Shown: positions 52,241-61,485 of the stretch, piece after piece | Layout: every line of letters begins with the position of its first letter | Numbering within the stretch: the stretch's first letter is position 1 | The notes under the pieces: model-generated | Database searches by the model: none | Told to the model about the DNA's origin: nothing | Seen by the model: the letters and a program-made list of their open reading frames with translations, nothing else | Assembly (NCBI GenBank): GCA_947169885.1 | Contig: CAMVRM010000014.1 | Coordinates: 1 to 64,000 of the forward strand | Length of the DNA: 64,000 nt | Source of the DNA: an uncultured Ruminococcus sp. | GTDB taxonomy: Bacteria > Bacillota > Clostridia > Oscillospirales > Ruminococcaceae | Reading direction: 5' to 3' | Position numbers and translations under genes: made by a program

Positions 52241-55114
52241 TTACGGGATAAGACGGTTGATGTCACGGGGGAACATACTTGTCTCACGGATATTCGATCT
52301 GCCGAGAAGCTTCATGAGAAGTCTTTCAAGACCGATACCCAGACCGCCGTGGGGCGGCAGACCGTATTTGTGAGCATCAAGGTAGCTTGCGAAGTCGGCA
52401 GGGTCAAGTCCCTGAGCCTTCATTTTCTCCACCTGCTCGTCATAATCGTTGATACGCTGACCGCCCGAGGTTATTTCAAGACCTCTGAACAGCAGGTCAA
52501 ACTTGTATGCTTCCTTGGGGTCTTCACGGCTGTTCATCGCATAGAACGGCGGCTTGGAGGACGGGAAATGAGTTACGAAAATGAAGTCACTGTTGTACTT
52601 CTCCTTGGCGTACTTGCCGAGGTTTACTTCGTCCTCGGGGTCAAGGTCGAACTTCTTTCCGCCTGCGGCATTGTCACCACGAAGAAGCGTGAGAGCGTCA
52701 ATGAACTTGATCGAGGGTATCTCGGTGATAGTCGGAACGTCAACTTCGAGCAGTTTCAGTTCGTACTGATAGTTAGCCTTGATGTATTCCATTATGTGGC
52801 GGAGCATAGCCGTTTCCATAGCCATAACGTCATACATACTGTCGATATAACCCATTTCAAAGTCAAGACCGATGTACTCGTTGATGTGGCGGCTGGTAGC
52901 GTGCTTTTCCGCACGGTAAACGGGAGCTATCTCGTAAACTCTGTCGAACACGCCCACGCAAGCCTGTTTGTAGAACTGCGGCGACTGGTTGAGGAACGCA
53001 TTTTTGTGAAAGTAGTCAAGACGGAAGATGTTTGCGCCGCCCTCTGCGCCCTGTGCAACGATCTTCGGGGTGTGTATCTCGGTGAAGCCGTTAGCTCTCA
53101 TGAACTCGTGCATACCGTGAACAAGACCCTCCTGGAGCTTGAAGATAGCACGTTCATAAGGATTGCGGAGCGCCGCAACACGGTTGTCAAGCTTGGTGTC
53201 GATCGAGCAGTTGAGTTTGCCCTGTGCGATCTTCAGGGGAAGTTCTGCGGCAGGCGTGCTGATAAGCTGAATGTCGGAAAGCACGATCTCAACGCCGTTG
53301 AAGTCCTTGGGGTTCTCCTGAACTGTTCCCTTTACCCAGACAAAATCGCCCTCTTTAAGACCCTGAATGCTGTCCTTGCAGCTGTCCTCGCTGTGAACGG
53401 TCTGTATGGTGCAGTTCGCAGTTCTTACAACAACGAACGAAACGCCTGCCATTTTTCTGAGCCTGTGAACGCAAGCCTTGAACTCAACAGTCTTTCCGAT
53501 GTTATTGAGCGCATCGGAAAGAGCGAACTCCTTGATAAGCTTGTCAGTGCCGACCATGAGCATGAAATCGCCGTCAGCGGCAGGAACATACTTGTCAGGG
53601 TTGACGTACTTAGTCAGCTTTGACAGATCTCTGCCTTGTTCTTCCTCAGCAGTCTCCTGCGCATTGTTCTGACCCGAGCAAGCGGCTTCAAGCTTCTGTT
53701 CGAGAACTTCCTTGATGACCTTGGGAGTTGCAGCGCCTTTAAGAGCCTTGTTGCACTGACCCATGATGAAGCCGAATACCTTCTTTTCGCCCGAAGCATA
53801 CTGCTGCACCTGCGAAGCATTCTCGGAAAGTATGCGGTCGATCTCGCTTGAAACTTTATCCATATCAACAGAGATGATAAAGCCGGCGTCCTTGGCGATC
53901 TTCTCCGGGTCGCCGCCCTGTTCTGCCATTACACGGAACACAGCTTTTGCATCACCCTTGGAGATCTTCTCCTCGTCAGCAAGCTTAACGACTGCCGCAA
54001 GTTCCTCGGGAGTGAACTTTATGTCATCGAGGTCGATCTCACCTAAGTTGATACGGCGCATGAACTCGGTGAGGATAAAGTTTGAAACAGACTTCGGGGA
54101 GTTATAAGCTTTGAGCGCTTCTTCAAAGAAGTCGGAGATAGGCTTGTTGTTAACAAGTGTCTGAGCATCGACTTTTGAAAGCTTGTAATCGTTGATATAG
54201 CGGTTGAGACGAACGTTCGGCATCTCGGGAAGCTTTGCCTTGATAGCCGCAAGCTGTTCATCTGTAAGGTTTACCTGTAAAATATCAGGCTCTGGGAAAT
54301 AGCGGTAATCGTGAGCATTTTCCTTGGTACGCATGGACTTGGTAGCGTCACGGTTGGCATCGTAGCGGCGAGTTTCCTGAATGACCTTTTTGCCTGCTTC
54401 GAGAAGAAGTGCCTGACGGCGTTCCTCATACTTGATAGCACGTCCAACGGATTTTATGGAGTTGATGTTCTTTATCTCCGCACGAGTACCGAACTCCTTG
54501 TCGCCCGGCTTCATGATCGAGATATTAACATCACATCTGAGCGAGCCTTGCTCCATTTTACAGTCACAAACGCCTGCGTACTGCAACAGAAGTGAGATCT
54601 GCTCAACGTATGCCATAGCTTCCTCAGCCGAACGCATATCAGGCTCGGAAACTATCTCTATCAGGGGTATGCCGCAGCGGTTGTAGTCTGCGAGCGATAC
54701 ACCGTTGTAGTCATCGTGGACAAGCTTTCCTGCGTCCTCCTCAAGATGAACGTGGTTTATGCGTATGTCCTTTTTCTTGCCGTTGACTTCTATCGGGATA
54801 GCGCCGGGTCCGATTATCGGGTAATAGAGCTGGGAGATCTGGTAAGCCTTTGGCAGGTCCGGATAGAAATAGTTCTTGCGGTCAAACACCGAGAACTTGT
54901 TTATCTCACAGCCGAAAGCGTAGCCTGCTTTTACGGCATACTCAACGGCAGTCTGGTTGATAACAGGCAGAGTGCCGGGCATACCTGTGCAGACAGGACA
55001 GCAGCGGCTGTTTCTCTCTCCGCCGAATTCAGCGGAACAGTTGCAGAATATCTTGGTCTTGGTGAGAAGCTCGGCATGGATCTCAAGACCTATGACAGTA
55101 ATATACTTTTCCAT
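52241..55114 (-). CDS. gatB-aspS: GatB-AspRS fusion: amidotransferase subunit B joined to archaeal-type aspartyl-tRNA synthetase
   Basis: One 957-residue frame holds two complete enzymes. Residues 1-478 are GatB: EIHAELLTKTKIFC with the zinc cysteines CNC and CCPVC, YFYPDLPKAYQISQ, LEEDAGKLVHD, and the tail domain ending near LEAACSG. A Gln/Glu-rich linker (about 480-510) follows. Residues about 535-957 are a class II AspRS of the archaeal/eukaryotic type: OB-fold anticodon domain, QSPQFYKQ, motif 2 RVYEIAPVYRAEKHATSRHINEY, GLEITSGGQR and motif 3 GGLGIGLERLL. This type often mischarges tRNA-Asn with Asp, which GatCAB then amidates. The fusion would tether the two steps. No internal stop or frameshift is seen. 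Confidence 0.93.
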   Translation of the reverse strand: MEKYITVIGLEIHAELLTKTKIFCNCSAEFGGERNSRCCPVCTGMPGTLPVINQTAVEYAVKAGYAFGCEINKFSVFDRKNYFYPDLPKAYQISQLYYPIIGPGAIPIEVNGKKKDIRINHVHLEEDAGKLVHDDYNGVSLADYNRCGIPLIEIVSEPDMRSAEEAMAYVEQISLLLQYAGVCDCKMEQGSLRCDVNISIMKPGDKEFGTRAEIKNINSIKSVGRAIKYEERRQALLLEAGKKVIQETRRYDANRDATKSMRTKENAHDYRYFPEPDILQVNLTDEQLAAIKAKLPEMPNVRLNRYINDYKLSKVDAQTLVNNKPISDFFEEALKAYNSPKSVSNFILTEFMRRINLGEIDLDDIKFTPEELAAVVKLADEEKISKGDAKAVFRVMAEQGGDPEKIAKDAGFIISVDMDKVSSEIDRILSENASQVQQYASGEKKVFGFIMGQCNKALKGAATPKVIKEVLEQKLEAACSGQNNAQETAEEEQGRDLSKLTKYVNPDKYVPAADGDFMLMVGTDKLIKEFALSDALNNIGKTVEFKACVHRLRKMAGVSFVVVRTANCTIQTVHSEDSCKDSIQGLKEGDFVWVKGTVQENPKDFNGVEIVLSDIQLISTPAAELPLKIAQGKLNCSIDTKLDNRVAALRNPYERAIFKLQEGLVHGMHEFMRANGFTEIHTPKIVAQGAEGGANIFRLDYFHKNAFLNQSPQFYKQACVGVFDRVYEIAPVYRAEKHATSRHINEYIGLDFEMGYIDSMYDVMAMETAMLRHIMEYIKANYQYELKLLEVDVPTITEIPSIKFIDALTLLRGDNAAGGKKFDLDPEDEVNLGKYAKEKYNSDFIFVTHFPSSKPPFYAMNSREDPKEAYKFDLLFRGLEITSGGQRINDYDEQVEKMKAQGLDPADFASYLDAHKYGLPPHGGLGIGLERLLMKLLGRSNIRETSMFPRDINRLIP

Positions 55115-55128
55115 TTGTCTTTTCCTCC

Positions 55129-56583
55129 TTAGTCAAGCTTGGGTGAGATGCGTGTGAACGTCTGCTCGAAAGCATCTGCGAGCTGGATAACCGTCTGCTC
55201 GTCAAAACGTCTGCCAACGATCGAAAGACCGATAGGCATTCCCTGTGCGTTATATCCGCAGGGTGTCGAGACAGCAGGCAGACCTGCGATATTGACGGTA
55301 ACGGTGCAGATGTCAGCCTGATACATCTTAACAGGGTCGGACACCTGTTCCTCGGGACGGTAAGCCACCGCAGGCGTGGTCGGAGTAAGGATAGCATCAC
55401 ACTTTGCGAACAAGCCGTCATATTCCTCACGGATTACCTGTCTGAGAGCCATTGCCTTTCCGTAATAAGCATCGTAGTAACCGCTTGAAAGTGCATAGTT
55501 GCCGAGAAGAATGCGGCGCTTTACCTCATCGCCGAAGCCCTCGGAACGGGACTTCTTGATAAGTTCCTCATAGCTGTCAGCCTCGGCAGTTCTGTGACCG
55601 TATTTGATGCCGTCATATCTCGAAAGGTTTGATGCAGCCTCAGCCGAACTTATAAGATAGTATGCAGGAACAGCATATTTAAGTGACGGCATTGAGCAGT
55701 CGATAAGCTCTGCGCCGAGAGACTTGTAAACGTCAGCGGCAGCGAGCACGCTCTTTCTTATCTCATCATCAATACCTTCGCCGAAAAATTCTTTCGGAAG
55801 TGCAAGCTTCATGCCCTTTAAAGGCTGACCGATCTTTGCGCCGAAAGAGGGTACGGCTTCACGGGAACTTGTGCCGTCATGAGGGTCAAAACCGCAGATG
55901 CAGTCAAGCACCTGTGCGCAGTCGTAAGCGGAGTTTGCGATAGGTCCTATCTGGTCGAAAGAGCTTGCGAATGCCACAAGTCCGAAACGTGAAACTCTGC
56001 TGTAAGTAGGCTTTATGCCTGTAACGCCGCAGAATGCCGCAGGCTGTCTTATCGAACCGCCCGTGTCAGAACCCAGCGAAACGGTGCAGAGGTCAGCCGC
56101 AACAGCCGCCGCCGAACCGCCCGAAGAACCGCCGGGAACACATTCTGTATTATAGGGGTTTCTGGTCTTTGCGAAAGCGGAAGTCTGTGTCGAACCGCCC
56201 ATTGCGAATTCGTCCATGCTGGTCTTGCCGAGCATAACGATATTCTGAGCGTTCAGGCGCTCCATGACCGTTGCGTTGTACTGAGGGATAAAGTTTTCGA
56301 GCATCTTAGAGGCGCAGGTGGTGCGGACACCCTCTGTGCAGATGTTGTCCTTTATCGCCATGGGGATGCCTGTGAGGGGCTGTGACTTGCCCTCGTCGAT
56401 AAGCTTCTGAGCAGTCTCAGCCTGTGCGAGTGCGCCCTCCTCGGTAACGGTTATGTAGGACTTTATCTCGCCGTCACGAGCCTTGATATTATTGATGTAC
56501 TCCTGCGTGAGTTCCTTGACGCTGATCTTCTTAGCATCGAGCGCTTCACGCTGGGCACGGATAGTTTTCAATGAACTGTCCAA
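55129..56583 (-). CDS. gatA: Asp/Glu-tRNA amidotransferase subunit A
   Basis: A 484-residue amidase that releases ammonia from glutamine for GatB. The amidase signature GGSSGGSAAAVAADLC and SLGSDTGGSIRQPAAFCG supplies the Ser-Ser-Lys triad; the lysine is in GIPMAIKDNICTEGV near residue 78. Length matches the family. It lies 18 bp after gatC and 14 bp before the GatB-AspRS gene, giving the order gatC-gatA-gatB/aspS. Confidence 0.95.
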   Translation of the reverse strand: MDSSLKTIRAQREALDAKKISVKELTQEYINNIKARDGEIKSYITVTEEGALAQAETAQKLIDEGKSQPLTGIPMAIKDNICTEGVRTTCASKMLENFIPQYNATVMERLNAQNIVMLGKTSMDEFAMGGSTQTSAFAKTRNPYNTECVPGGSSGGSAAAVAADLCTVSLGSDTGGSIRQPAAFCGVTGIKPTYSRVSRFGLVAFASSFDQIGPIANSAYDCAQVLDCICGFDPHDGTSSREAVPSFGAKIGQPLKGMKLALPKEFFGEGIDDEIRKSVLAAADVYKSLGAELIDCSMPSLKYAVPAYYLISSAEAASNLSRYDGIKYGHRTAEADSYEELIKKSRSEGFGDEVKRRILLGNYALSSGYYDAYYGKAMALRQVIREEYDGLFAKCDAILTPTTPAVAYRPEEQVSDPVKMYQADICTVTVNIAGLPAVSTPCGYNAQGMPIGLSIVGRRFDEQTVIQLADAFEQTFTRISPKLD

Positions 56584-56600
56584 TTTTTTTCACTCCTTTA

Positions 56601-56879
56601 TTATTCAACGACCTTGGGAACAACGAACGCACCGTCACGGTTGACAGCATTCGCAAGGACTTTTTCGGTCGGCATGGAATCGTGTTTTTCATCGACACGA
56701 AGGCTCTCTAAGAAGACGTTGTGGTTATCCTTGTGAGCGTCATACTCAACATCGAAGCCCTTAACGCCGTCCATAAGCTCGATAATGTCGGTCATCTCGG
56801 CAGCAGTCTTTTCAAGCTGTTCATCGGTAAACTGAAGTTTTCCCAGCTCTGCGAGATATTTTACCATTTCAAGATCCAT
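56601..56879 (-). CDS. gatC: Asp/Glu-tRNA amidotransferase subunit C
   Basis: A 92-residue stabilising subunit that wraps between GatA and GatB. The N-terminal helix VKYLAELGKLQFTDEQ and central IIELMDGVKGFDVE are family features, ending with a region near DRDGAF. The ATG at 56879 is about 11 nt after AAAGGA; an ATG 12 nt earlier overlaps the ribosome site. It is the first gene of the operon. Confidence 0.92.
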   Translation of the reverse strand: MDLEMVKYLAELGKLQFTDEQLEKTAAEMTDIIELMDGVKGFDVEYDAHKDNHNVFLESLRVDEKHDSMPTEKVLANAVNRDGAFVVPKVVE

Positions 56880-56934
56880 AGATACTTTCATCCTTTCTAT
56901 ATGAAACAAGCGCATTGCGCCATACTAACATCTT

Positions 56935-56963
56935 ATTATATCACATTTGCCTGCTGATTTCAA
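56935..56963 (-). promoter_or_regulatory. Promoter of gatC-gatA-gatB/aspS
   Basis: On the minus strand TTGAAA (plus 56958-56963) and TATAAT (plus 56935-56940) are 17 bp apart. Confidence 0.83.
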
Positions 56964-57002
56964 GTGCTTTTTACAGATTTGTAAAAAAATTCACATTCTC
57001 TG

Positions 57003-57040
57003 AAAAACGCCGCAGGAGCGGTCTTGCATTCCTGCGGCGT
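57003..57040 (-). terminator. Terminator of lysA
   Basis: ACGCCGCAGGA (57007-57017) pairs perfectly with TCCTGCGGCGT (57030-57040), followed by a run of T on the minus strand, 7 nt past the lysA stop. Confidence 0.9.
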
Positions 57041-57047
57041 CAAGTGA

Positions 57048-58316
57048 TTATTTAATGTATTTGTCGAGTATGCCGCAGAAATCAAATGTGCGGAAATAGT
57101 CGGCAGGTGTTTCGGCACGGCGTATCATCTTAACGCTGCCGTCCTCCTGCAAGAGCAGTTCAGCGTGGCGCAGTCTGCCGTTGTAGTTGTAGCCCATAGC
57201 ATAGCCGTGAGCGCCTGTGTCATGTATAACAAGGTAATCGCCCTTGTTTATCTCGGGGAGCATACGGTCAACTGCGAACTTGTCGTTGTTTTCGCAGAGG
57301 CTTCCTGTCACATCGTACTTGTGGTCGCAGGGAGCATCTTCCTTGCCCAGTACCGTGATGTGGTGATAAGCGCCGTACATTGCAGGGCGCATAAGGTCGC
57401 AGGCAGTAGCATCAACGCCGATATACTCCTTATAGATATGTTTTTCGTGAATGCACTTTGTAACAAGATGTCCGTAAGGTGCGAGCATATATCTGCCTAG
57501 TTCGGTGAAAATGGAAATATCGCCCAGACCGGCAGGAACAAGTATCTCATCGAATGCCTTGTGAACGCCCTCACCGATAACCGCAATATCGTTCGGCTGT
57601 TTGTCGGGGGTATAGGGTATGCCGACACCGCCCGAAAGGTTGATATATTTGAGTGAGATGCCGGTCTTTTCCTTTATCTCGACAGCAAGTTCAAAGAGAA
57701 TGGAAGCAAGCTTTGGGTAATACTCGTTTGAAACGGTGTTGGATGCAAGGAAAGCGTGCAGACCGAAGTTCTCTGCGCCTTTTTCTTTAAGCAGCTTGTA
57801 GCCTTCGAACAGCTGTTCCTTTGTGAAGCCGTATTTTGCATCACCGGGGTTGTCCATGATGTCAGTTCCAAGCTCGAAAACTCCGCCGGGGTTGTAGCGG
57901 CAGAAGATCGTCTTGGGTATACCGCACAGCTTATCAAGAAACTCGATGTGCGTGAAGTCATCAAGGTTGATAAATCCGCCCAGTTCGTTAGCTTTCAGGT
58001 AATCCTCTTCGGGAGTGACGTTCGAGGAAAACATGATGTCGCTGCCCGAAAAGCCGCAGCACTCGGAAAGCATAAGCTCGGTGAGCGATGAGCAGTCAAC
58101 ACCGCAGCCTTCCTCTTTGAGGATATTCAGGATAAACGGGTTCGGAGTAGCCTTTACTGCGAAATACTCACGGAAGCCTTTGTTCCATGAAAATGCTTTG
58201 TTCAGTTCACGGGCATTTCTGCGGATACCTGCTTCATCGTAGATGTGAAACGGTGTGGGGTAGTCCTTAGCTATCTGTTCGACCTGTGTTTTATTGACAA
58301 AAGGTGTCTTGCTCAT
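57048..58316 (-). CDS. lysA: Diaminopimelate decarboxylase
   Basis: A 422-residue PLP enzyme of the alanine-racemase-fold decarboxylase family, the last step to lysine. The PLP lysine is in REYFAVKATPNP near residue 55. The glycine-rich phosphate site is INLSGGVGIPY, and the C-terminal active-site cysteine is in TGSLCENNDKFA. It diverges from the commonest LysA sequences, and carboxynorspermidine decarboxylase is a less likely alternative. It is a single-gene unit with its own promoter and terminator. Confidence 0.87.
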   Translation of the reverse strand: MSKTPFVNKTQVEQIAKDYPTPFHIYDEAGIRRNARELNKAFSWNKGFREYFAVKATPNPFILNILKEEGCGVDCSSLTELMLSECCGFSGSDIMFSSNVTPEEDYLKANELGGFINLDDFTHIEFLDKLCGIPKTIFCRYNPGGVFELGTDIMDNPGDAKYGFTKEQLFEGYKLLKEKGAENFGLHAFLASNTVSNEYYPKLASILFELAVEIKEKTGISLKYINLSGGVGIPYTPDKQPNDIAVIGEGVHKAFDEILVPAGLGDISIFTELGRYMLAPYGHLVTKCIHEKHIYKEYIGVDATACDLMRPAMYGAYHHITVLGKEDAPCDHKYDVTGSLCENNDKFAVDRMLPEINKGDYLVIHDTGAHGYAMGYNYNGRLRHAELLLQEDGSVKMIRRAETPADYFRTFDFCGILDKYIK

Positions 58317-58360
58317 AGTGTATCAGTCCTTTACCATTTTAAATTAAAAAAGATATTTTA

Positions 58361-58389
58361 ATTATACCTCTTTTCTAGGCATTCGTCAA
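58361..58389 (-). promoter_or_regulatory. Promoter of lysA
   Basis: On the minus strand TTGACG (plus 58384-58389) and TATAAT (plus 58361-58366) are 17 bp apart. Confidence 0.82.
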
Positions 58390-58479
58390 GTAAAAACGCC
58401 AAAAATTAACATAAAATACACAAAGGCGAAATTTTACATATACAAAAAACGCCCGATTGTAAACTTTGTGCGCATTTGC

Positions 58480-58508
58480 TTGATATTGCTCCGCAAATAT
58501 GGTATAAT
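58480..58508 (+). promoter_or_regulatory. Promoter of the DUF951-prfA operon
   Basis: TTGATA (58480-58485) and TATAAT (58503-58508) are 17 bp apart, about 45 bp before the first start codon. Confidence 0.83.
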
Positions 58509-58552
58509 AAGTTGTTATAATAAGTATCAAGATACACAAACAGGAGGCAGGC

Positions 58553-58756
58553 ATGGACGTTCAGAAAGGCGATACCCTTGTTATGAAAAAAAAGCACCCC
58601 TGCGGCTCGAACGAGATGTTCGTTCTAAGAACGGGCATGGATTTCAAGCTGAGGTGTGCAGGCTGCGCAAGAGAATTCATGACTCCCCGTTCAAAGTGCG
58701 AAAAGAATATCAAAAGCATTAAACGGCAGACCGAAGGGGGCGAAACAAATGGATAA
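58553..58756 (+). CDS. DUF951 family protein
   Basis: A 67-residue protein with the DUF951 signature [30 protein letters not shown] and a C-terminal EKNIK. The single CxxC plus the upstream Cys suggest a small metal-binding fold; the function of the family is unknown. AGGAGG lies 6 nt before the ATG at 58553. It overlaps prfA by 8 nt, so it heads a six-gene operon of translation and wall genes. Confidence 0.88.
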   Translation: MDVQKGDTLVMKKKHPCGSNEMFVLRTGMDFKLRCAGCAREFMTPRSKCEKNIKSIKRQTEGGETNG

Positions 58757-59822
58757 GAGATTTGAGGCTGTTGCCGCACGTTTTGAGGAACTGGGAGAAC
58801 TGCTCTCACAGCCCGATGCCGCAAGCGATACAGGCAGATATGCGGAACTAATGAAAGAATACTCAAAGTTACAGCCTGTTGCCGAAAAAATCAAAGAATA
58901 CGCCAAAGCCGAGGCTGAGAACACCGAAGCAAGAGAAATGCTCGCCGAGGGCGGTCTTGACCCCGAAATGAAAGAAATGGCAGCAGAACAGCTGACCGAG
59001 AGCGCCGAACAGATGCAGTCGCTGGGAGAGGAACTGAAAATAATGCTGCTGCCGCGTGATCCTAACGATGACAAAAATGTTATCGTGGAGATAAGGGGCG
59101 GCGCAGGCGGCGAAGAAAGCGCACTCTTTGCGCACTCGCTTTACCGAATGTATCAGCTTTATGCCGCCGCAAAGGGCTGGAAAACTGAACTTATCCACAT
59201 AAACGAGACGGAACTCGGCGGCTGCAAGGAAGTGACTTTTTCGGTCGATGGACAGGGTGCGTATTCACGGCTCAAATATGAAAGCGGCGTTCACCGTGTC
59301 CAGCGTGTTCCCGAGACAGAATCGCAGGGGCGCATACACACTTCTACCGTGACAGTTGCAGTTCTTCCCGAAGCGGAGGAAGTGGAACTGGAACTCAACG
59401 AAGCGACAGAACTGAAAATAGACGTTTTCCGTGCATCGGGCGCAGGCGGTCAGCACATTAACAAGACAGAATCGGCTGTCAGGATAACACATCTTCCGAC
59501 AGGGCTTGTGGTGGAGTGTCAGGACGAGCGAAGCCAATACAAAAACAAGGACAAGGCAATGCGTGTGCTGAGGAGCAGACTGCTTGAAATGCAGCGTGAA
59601 GCGCATGACAGCGAGATAGCCTCGAAACGCCGTTCAATGGTCGGCACGGGCGACCGCTCGGAGCGCATACGCACATATAATTTCCCCGAGAGCCGCATCT
59701 CAGACCACCGCATCGGACTGACTATCTACAAGCTCGACAGCTTTCTCAACGGTCAGCTTGACGAAGTGATAGACGCTTTGGCGCTTGCTGACCGCACCGA
59801 ACAGCTTGCGGGTCAGGAATAA
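58749..59822 (+). CDS. prfA: Peptide chain release factor 1
   Basis: A 357-residue release factor for UAA and UAG stop codons. The catalytic GGQ lies in [15 protein letters not shown] near residue 229, and the codon-recognition tripeptide is PET in [18 protein letters not shown], the form common in Firmicutes. Length is standard. No prmC gene, which methylates the GGQ glutamine, lies next to it. Confidence 0.95.
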   Translation: MDKRFEAVAARFEELGELLSQPDAASDTGRYAELMKEYSKLQPVAEKIKEYAKAEAENTEAREMLAEGGLDPEMKEMAAEQLTESAEQMQSLGEELKIMLLPRDPNDDKNVIVEIRGGAGGEESALFAHSLYRMYQLYAAAKGWKTELIHINETELGGCKEVTFSVDGQGAYSRLKYESGVHRVQRVPETESQGRIHTSTVTVAVLPEAEEVELELNEATELKIDVFRASGAGGQHINKTESAVRITHLPTGLVVECQDERSQYKNKDKAMRVLRSRLLEMQREAHDSEIASKRRSMVGTGDRSERIRTYNFPESRISDHRIGLTIYKLDSFLNGQLDEVIDALALADRTEQLAGQE

Positions 59823-59843
59823 TCAAATGAAGGTATCAAGAAT

Positions 59844-60869
59844 ATGGAACTGAAATACAAAACAGAACTGCTCGGAACTTCCGATGAGGACATCGAACGT
59901 GCGGCAGAACTTATTCGTCAGGGCGAAGTAGTCGGTATGCCCACCGAAACGGTATATGGGCTTGCGGCTGATGCCTTTGACGAAAAAGCCGCAGAAAAGA
60001 TCTTCGCCGCAAAGGGCAGACCGTCAGACAATCCGCTCATCGTCCACATTTCCGAACTCACCATGATAAGCGAGATAGCCGCAGAACTTCCGCAGCTCGC
60101 TGTCACTTGTGCAAAGCGTTTCTGGCCGGGACCGCTCACAATGATCCTGCCAAAGACCCCGAAGATACCCTCATCGGTATCGGGAGGACTTGACACGGTG
60201 GGCGTAAGAATGCCGTCACACCCTGCGGCAAGAGCGCTCATAAACGCTTCGGGAGTGCCGCTTGCCGCACCGTCTGCTAATCTTTCGGGAAGTCCCTCGC
60301 CCACGACTGCCGAACACGTCATGAGCGATATGAACGGACGTATCCCTGCGATAATTGACGGCGGCGAGTGCGAAGCAGGTGTTGAATCAACGGTCATCTG
60401 CTTTGAGCAGGACGCAATAAAGATACTCCGTCCCGGGCGCATCACGGCGCAGATGCTCATGGAAGTGACCCCAGACATACGCATAGACAAAGGCGTTCTG
60501 AACAAGGTCGACAGCTCAGAACCTGTTGCTTCACCGGGAATGAAGTACAAGCACTACTCCCCGAAAGCGGAAGTGTTCCTGATAGACGGCACGAGCGAAC
60601 AATTTGCAAAGTATATCGCAGAACAGGACGTTAAAAACGCCATGTGCATAGTGTTCGACAGTTCGGACATGGGCGGCTTGAAGATACCGTTCATCTCCAT
60701 CGGAAGTACGGCGGTCGAGCAGGCACACAAGCTGTTCTCAGCGCTCAGAGATGCTGACAAGAACGGCGCAAAAGTTGTGTTCGCAAGATGCCCGAAAACT
60801 GACGGCGTGGGGCTTGCAGTATACAACAGGCTCATTCGTGCGGCGGCGTTTCGGGTGATAAAGCTGTGA
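59844..60869 (+). CDS. ywlC: Threonylcarbamoyl-AMP synthase (Sua5/YwlC)
   Basis: A 341-residue enzyme that makes threonylcarbamoyl-AMP for the t6A37 tRNA modification. The N-terminal YrdC domain (about 10-200) contains GMPTETVYGLAADAF, KGRPSDNPL, FWPGPLTMIL and LAAPSANLSGSPSPTTAEHV. A C-terminal Sua5 domain follows (about 225-341), starting after SPGMKYKHYSPKA. It is 21 bp after prfA and overlaps coaE by 4 nt. Confidence 0.94.
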   Translation: MELKYKTELLGTSDEDIERAAELIRQGEVVGMPTETVYGLAADAFDEKAAEKIFAAKGRPSDNPLIVHISELTMISEIAAELPQLAVTCAKRFWPGPLTMILPKTPKIPSSVSGGLDTVGVRMPSHPAARALINASGVPLAAPSANLSGSPSPTTAEHVMSDMNGRIPAIIDGGECEAGVESTVICFEQDAIKILRPGRITAQMLMEVTPDIRIDKGVLNKVDSSEPVASPGMKYKHYSPKAEVFLIDGTSEQFAKYIAEQDVKNAMCIVFDSSDMGGLKIPFISIGSTAVEQAHKLFSALRDADKNGAKVVFARCPKTDGVGLAVYNRLIRAAAFRVIKL

Positions 60870-61483
60870 GCGCACACGTTATCGGGCTGACAGGTCAGAG
60901 CGGCGCAGGAAAGACAACTGTCAGTTCGGAACTGCTGCTCCATGGGTTCTACCACATAGACTGCGATGTGCTGACGCATATGCTCCTTAAACCCGACACA
61001 GACTGCATAAAGGCTATCAAAGCGCATTTCCCGCAGTTTTTTACTGACGGAAATTTCGACCGCAGGAAAGCCGCTCCCCTGCTCTTTTCGGACAAAGCGC
61101 TTCTTGAACGGTACAATTCGGTAATATTCCCGTTTATCACGCATGATATAAAAGAGATGATCTCGTATGCCGAAAGTCACGGTCATGAACTTATCCTGCT
61201 CGATGCGCCCACACTTTTTGAAGCAGGCGCTGACAGCCTGTGCGAAATGATAGTTGCCTGCATCGCTGACATTGATATAAGGCTTGAGCGCATAATGGAG
61301 CGTGATGGGATAGATAGACAGTCGGCGGCAGCACGGTTCAAGTCACAGCATGATGATGAGTTTTTCAGGGAGCGTGCGGATATTATAATAGAAAACAACG
61401 GCTCTTATGCCGATCTTGTAAAAAGTGCGCAGGACTGCGCAAAAGAGATAAAAAACAGAATAAACAGGAGCAAAAGGAAATAG
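60866..61483 (+). CDS. coaE: Dephospho-CoA kinase
   Basis: A 205-residue P-loop kinase, the last step of coenzyme A synthesis. Walker A is GLTGQSGAGKTTVS at about residues 7-20, and LILLDAPTLFEAGAD and RIMERDG follow. It starts with GTG, overlapping the stop of the preceding gene (GTGA). The sequence is somewhat divergent near DCDVLTHMLL, where the family usually has DxDxixr. Confidence 0.9.
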   Translation: MSAHVIGLTGQSGAGKTTVSSELLLHGFYHIDCDVLTHMLLKPDTDCIKAIKAHFPQFFTDGNFDRRKAAPLLFSDKALLERYNSVIFPFITHDIKEMISYAESHGHELILLDAPTLFEAGADSLCEMIVACIADIDIRLERIMERDGIDRQSAAARFKSQHDDEFFRERADIIIENNGSYADLVKSAQDCAKEIKNRINRSKRK

Positions 61484-61485
61484 AA

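Noticed and set aside
52133..53623. Long plus-strand open frame (496 residues)
   Set aside because: It is antisense to the AspRS part of the fusion gene and is explained by that gene's codon bias. It has no ribosome site.
52241..55114. Possibility that the GatB-AspRS gene is two genes joined by an error
   Set aside because: The frame is open through a low-complexity linker between two full domains, with no frameshift sign. The concern is kept as a check in the finding rather than treated as fact.
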